From NCBI GenBank assembly GCA_002305965.1, contig DBRM01000022.1:52584-69898 (forward strand): a stretch of 17,315 nucleotides of DNA, given 5' to 3'. Position 1 is the stretch's first letter. Each line of letters starts with the position of its first letter. This DNA is from Syntrophomonas sp. UBA1368. GTDB taxonomy: Bacteria; Bacillota; Syntrophomonadia; Syntrophomonadales; Syntrophomonadaceae. Positions 15,423-17,315 of this stretch are shown here, piece by piece. Under the pieces are notes generated by a model. That model was not told the origin of the DNA. It did not search any database and saw only the letters and a list, made by a program, of their open reading frames with translations. The translations under genes and the position numbers were made by a program.

Positions 15423-15539
15423 ATGGTAAATAATGGCGGTTCCCGCATTAACAGATTCAGGGATCATTCAGAATGTACTTATTGTAAAAAGAAAGGGAAA
15501 TGGTATGCGCACACGAAGATTGTTTCAGACTTTACGTAA
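15423..15539 (+). CDS. Possible 38-residue Cys/His microprotein
   Basis: This short + strand ORF lies in the gap between two minus-strand genes. The product contains the segment HSECTYCKKKGKWYAH, with an H-x2-C-x2-C-x8-H arrangement (His15, Cys18, Cys21, His30) that could bind zinc. The C-x2-C-x4 part recalls a zinc knuckle, but the knuckle His position holds Lys. A purine-rich AAAGGTGG lies about 11 bases upstream of the ATG, longer than ideal. The protein is very basic (5 Lys, 3 Arg). It may be a genuine small gene, a remnant of a larger one, or chance; I recognise no family. Confidence 0.3.
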   Translation: MVNNGGSRINRFRDHSECTYCKKKGKWYAHTKIVSDFT

Positions 15540-15613
15540 ACCTTGATGAGTGGTTCTAATGTCATAGTTTTTCAAGGGCCAACGAATTCATTGTTGGATG
15601 CTCCTGATTCATT

Positions 15614-16645
15614 TTAATCCTTTGTCATCCTGTAATAGTCGCCCAGCCGGGGGAAATGGATGGTTAGTCTGGTGTATTCACCGTAAACAGAATCAACGGA
15701 CAGGTCATGGCCCAGCTTTTGGGCCAGCCTTCTGGCAAGGTAAAGGCCCATACCGGTTGATTTGGTGAACTCCCGGCCATTGTATCCGGTAAAACCCCGG
15801 TCGAAGACCCGGCTCAGATCCTCCGGCGGGATACCGATCCCGTTATCAGTGATGATCAGCCGCTTTTCCCGCTCATCCTCTTCACCGCGGATCTCTATCT
15901 GCCCGTCGTTATTTGTGTACTTAAGGGCATTGGAAATGATCTGGTCCAGGATAAACAGCAGCCACTTTTTATCCGAGGTGATCTGCAGATCAGCAGCTTC
16001 CGTTTCGATCTTTATTGCTTTATGGATGAAAGTGGGAGCGTGTTTTTTGATCACCTGGTTTACCAGAGCCTTCAGATTCAGTTCCTGCACAAAATAATCC
16101 TTGGAGAAATCATCGATCTTGGAATAATAGAGGACCTGTTCCACCAATCTGTCTATACGGCCGGTTTCCTGCCCGATACTGGACAAGAGTTCATCCTTGT
16201 CTTTGCCCGGACCGTTCTCTATCAAAAGGTTGATGACGGCGATGGGGAGCTTGATCTCATGGACCCAGGCGGAAATAAATTCGAAGTTGTCCTTTTTTTC
16301 CTCGTAGATCTTTGAGATCCTGGCGTTTTGCTGATCCTGGGTTTGGATCAATAGCTTTTGAAACAGCTTCTGTTCATTGCTGCGGGGTGCAGGCAAAGAC
16401 TCCGGACTGGCTTTTTCCACCGCCACGGCCTTTTGTAATTTTGTATAATACTGATTTTTCATTAGATAAATGATCACCAGATAGAGGGCAAACAGAAAGA
16501 AAGCGATGAGGTTGATATACAGCAGGTTATATCTCCACACCTGAAAGGCCGGATCCAGCAAGATGACAGACGTAATGAAGGTCATCAGCAGAAGAAAAAA
16601 GAGGATCAGGCTGATCTGGTCAAAGAGATATTCTTTCATTTTCAT
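15614..16645 (-). CDS. BceS-like intramembrane-sensing sensor histidine kinase
   Basis: This membrane kinase phosphorylates the response regulator encoded just upstream. The 343-residue protein has two transmembrane segments (about 9-30 and 40-62) separated by only about 10 residues. That layout is typical of kinases that sense through the membrane or through a partner ABC transporter (BceS family, antimicrobial-peptide stress). The H-box is AWVHEIKLPIAVINLL with His129, preceded by a cytoplasmic linker likely to be coiled coil (about 65-120). The ATP-binding domain has ISNALKYTN (N-box), ITDNGIGIPPEDL (G1) and STGMGLYLARRLAQKLG (G2). Its ATG overlaps the regulator's stop (ATGA), so the two are co-translated. 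No BceAB transporter follows downstream; it may lie upstream of the regulator outside the window. Confidence 0.9.
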   Translation of the reverse strand: MKMKEYLFDQISLILFFLLLMTFITSVILLDPAFQVWRYNLLYINLIAFFLFALYLVIIYLMKNQYYTKLQKAVAVEKASPESLPAPRSNEQKLFQKLLIQTQDQQNARISKIYEEKKDNFEFISAWVHEIKLPIAVINLLIENGPGKDKDELLSSIGQETGRIDRLVEQVLYYSKIDDFSKDYFVQELNLKALVNQVIKKHAPTFIHKAIKIETEAADLQITSDKKWLLFILDQIISNALKYTNNDGQIEIRGEEDEREKRLIITDNGIGIPPEDLSRVFDRGFTGYNGREFTKSTGMGLYLARRLAQKLGHDLSVDSVYGEYTRLTIHFPRLGDYYRMTKD

Positions 16646-17315
16646 GGTATGATATACCCCTGTCCTTTCCTGGTCTGGATAAAATCATTGAGGCCGATAT
16701 CTCCCAGTTTGCGGCGCAGGCGGTTGATGTTGACAGTCAAGGTATTGTCATCTACAAAGCTTTCATCTTCCCACAAACCCCGCATGATCTCATCCCGGCT
16801 CACGATCTGGCCGGCTTTTTTCATCAGAATATAGGCGATCCGGTATTCATTTTTGGTCAGCTCCGTTTTTTCATTTTCATATTGCAAGTGGGCATCATTC
16901 AGGTTCAGGATCACCCCGTTATGCTCTACCGCACTGGTTTCATGCTCTGTATAGGAATAGGTCCTGCGAAGCAGGGCATTGATCTTGGCCATTAACACCT
17001 CCAGGGAAAAAGGCTTCTGCAGATAATCATCCCCGCCCATATTCATAGCCATGATGATGTCCATATTGCTTTCCCGGGAGGATATAAAAATGATGGGAAC
17101 CCTGGATATTTCCCGGATCTTGCTGCACCAGTAAAAGCCGTCGAAAGCAGGGAGATTGATGTCCAGCAAAAGCAGATGAGGCTCAAACTTAATGAACTCA
17201 CTGAGAACGGCGCTGAAATCAGTGAGGGCAAAACCTTCAAAACCCCATTTGTTGATATTTTCCAAAACGATCTCCCGCATCTTCGGGTCGTCTTCCACGA
17301 TCATGATCTTAAACA
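16642..17315 (-). CDS. OmpR/PhoB-family response regulator, BceR-like (start just outside window)
   Basis: This DNA-binding regulator is partner of the adjacent kinase. The receiver domain shows the acidic pocket IVEDDPKMR, the phosphoacceptor Asp in LLLLDINLPAFDG (about residue 52), IFISSRESN and the conserved Lys in DYLQKPFS. The C-terminal winged-helix domain has TELTKNEYRIAYILM and NTLTVNINRLRRKLG, ending in TRKGQGYIIP. The codons at 17305-17313 read Phe-Lys-Ile before MIVEDD, and bases 17315-17314 are the last two of a probable ATG, so the true start most likely lies one base beyond the window edge. Only that base is missing. Target promoters cannot be read from this window. Confidence 0.92.
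   Translation of the reverse strand, partial: FKIMIVEDDPKMREIVLENINKWGFEGFALTDFSAVLSEFIKFEPHLLLLDINLPAFDGFYWCSKIREISRVPIIFISSRESNMDIIMAMNMGGDDYLQKPFSLEVLMAKINALLRRTYSYTEHETSAVEHNGVILNLNDAHLQYENEKTELTKNEYRIAYILMKKAGQIVSRDEIMRGLWEDESFVDDNTLTVNINRLRRKLGDIGLNDFIQTRKGQGYIIP

Larger units (their letters stand above)
15209..15613. other. Intergenic region between the hydrolase and histidine kinase genes
   Basis: This 405-base stretch carries the ribosome binding site of the hydrolase gene (minus strand) and a perfect inverted repeat at 15319-15343. It also has a 6-codon minus-strand mini-ORF with a good ribosome binding site (15264-15284) and a possible 38-codon plus-strand ORF (15423-15539). A weak hairpin, CCAAC/GTTGG at 15579-15597, has no T-run. 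I cannot identify a convincing sigma-A promoter for the hydrolase, nor a clear terminator for the kinase gene. Confidence 0.6.

Noticed and set aside
15514..15555. Second short + strand ORF (13 codons, MRTRRLFQTLRKP) overlapping the 38-residue ORF
   Set aside because: It is very short, in another frame, and its upstream AAAGGG is as likely to be part of the Lys-rich segment of the longer ORF.
15579..15597. Hairpin CCAAC/GTTGG after the histidine kinase gene as its terminator
   Set aside because: It has only five strong pairs plus a wobble, and no T-run on either strand.
1..17315. CRISPR array, insertion sequence, integrase, phage or defence genes, tRNA
   Set aside because: I saw no regularly spaced repeats, transposase or integrase motifs, or tRNA-like cloverleaf on either strand. 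The window is core metabolic and envelope genes.

Overview
The window reads as a chromosomal segment from a Gram-positive bacterium of the Firmicutes, most likely class Clostridia (Peptococcaceae-like). The evidence is: MurT/GatD peptidoglycan amidation genes, PyrR-dependent transcription attenuation, a type 1B dihydroorotate dehydrogenase (PyrK + PyrD), strong AGGAGG ribosome binding sites with frequent GTG/TTG starts, and a BceRS-type two-component system. The gene order lspA - RluA-family synthase - pyrR - pyrB is the one known from Bacillus subtilis. Genus cannot be fixed from the sequence alone.

Region 1 (1-3228, + strand) is an envelope/housekeeping cluster: the 3' part of murT, then gatD, lspA and an rluD-like pseudouridine synthase, closely spaced or overlapping.

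Region 2 (3230-14161, + strand) is a complete de novo UMP operon: promoter, PyrR attenuator 1, pyrR, PyrR attenuator 2, pyrB, pyrC, carA, carB, pyrK, pyrD, pyrF, pyrE, an unrecognised 97-residue gene, and a strong terminator that works in both directions. CarAB makes carbamoyl phosphate, PyrB and PyrC convert it to dihydroorotate, PyrDK oxidises that to orotate, and PyrE and PyrF make UMP. UMP-bound PyrR would then close the two attenuators. The most striking feature is CarA: its glutaminase active site is degenerate. The nucleophilic Cys is Gly248 and the catalytic His is Asp333, while the CarB synthetase looks intact. This predicts a carbamoyl phosphate synthetase that uses free ammonia, or one fed by another subunit.

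Region 3 (14192-17315, mainly - strand) holds a secreted peptidoglycan-binding/NlpC-P60 hydrolase, a 405-bp gap, and a BceS-like intramembrane-sensing histidine kinase with its OmpR-family regulator. The regulator is cut by the window edge. The gap contains a perfect 8+8 bp inverted repeat and a possible 38-residue Cys/His microprotein on the + strand. No ABC transporter partner of the two-component system lies within the window.

I saw no tRNA, rRNA, CRISPR array, insertion sequence or prophage gene. Apart from the CarA anomaly, the small unknown genes and the intergenic repeat, the region is ordinary core genome.
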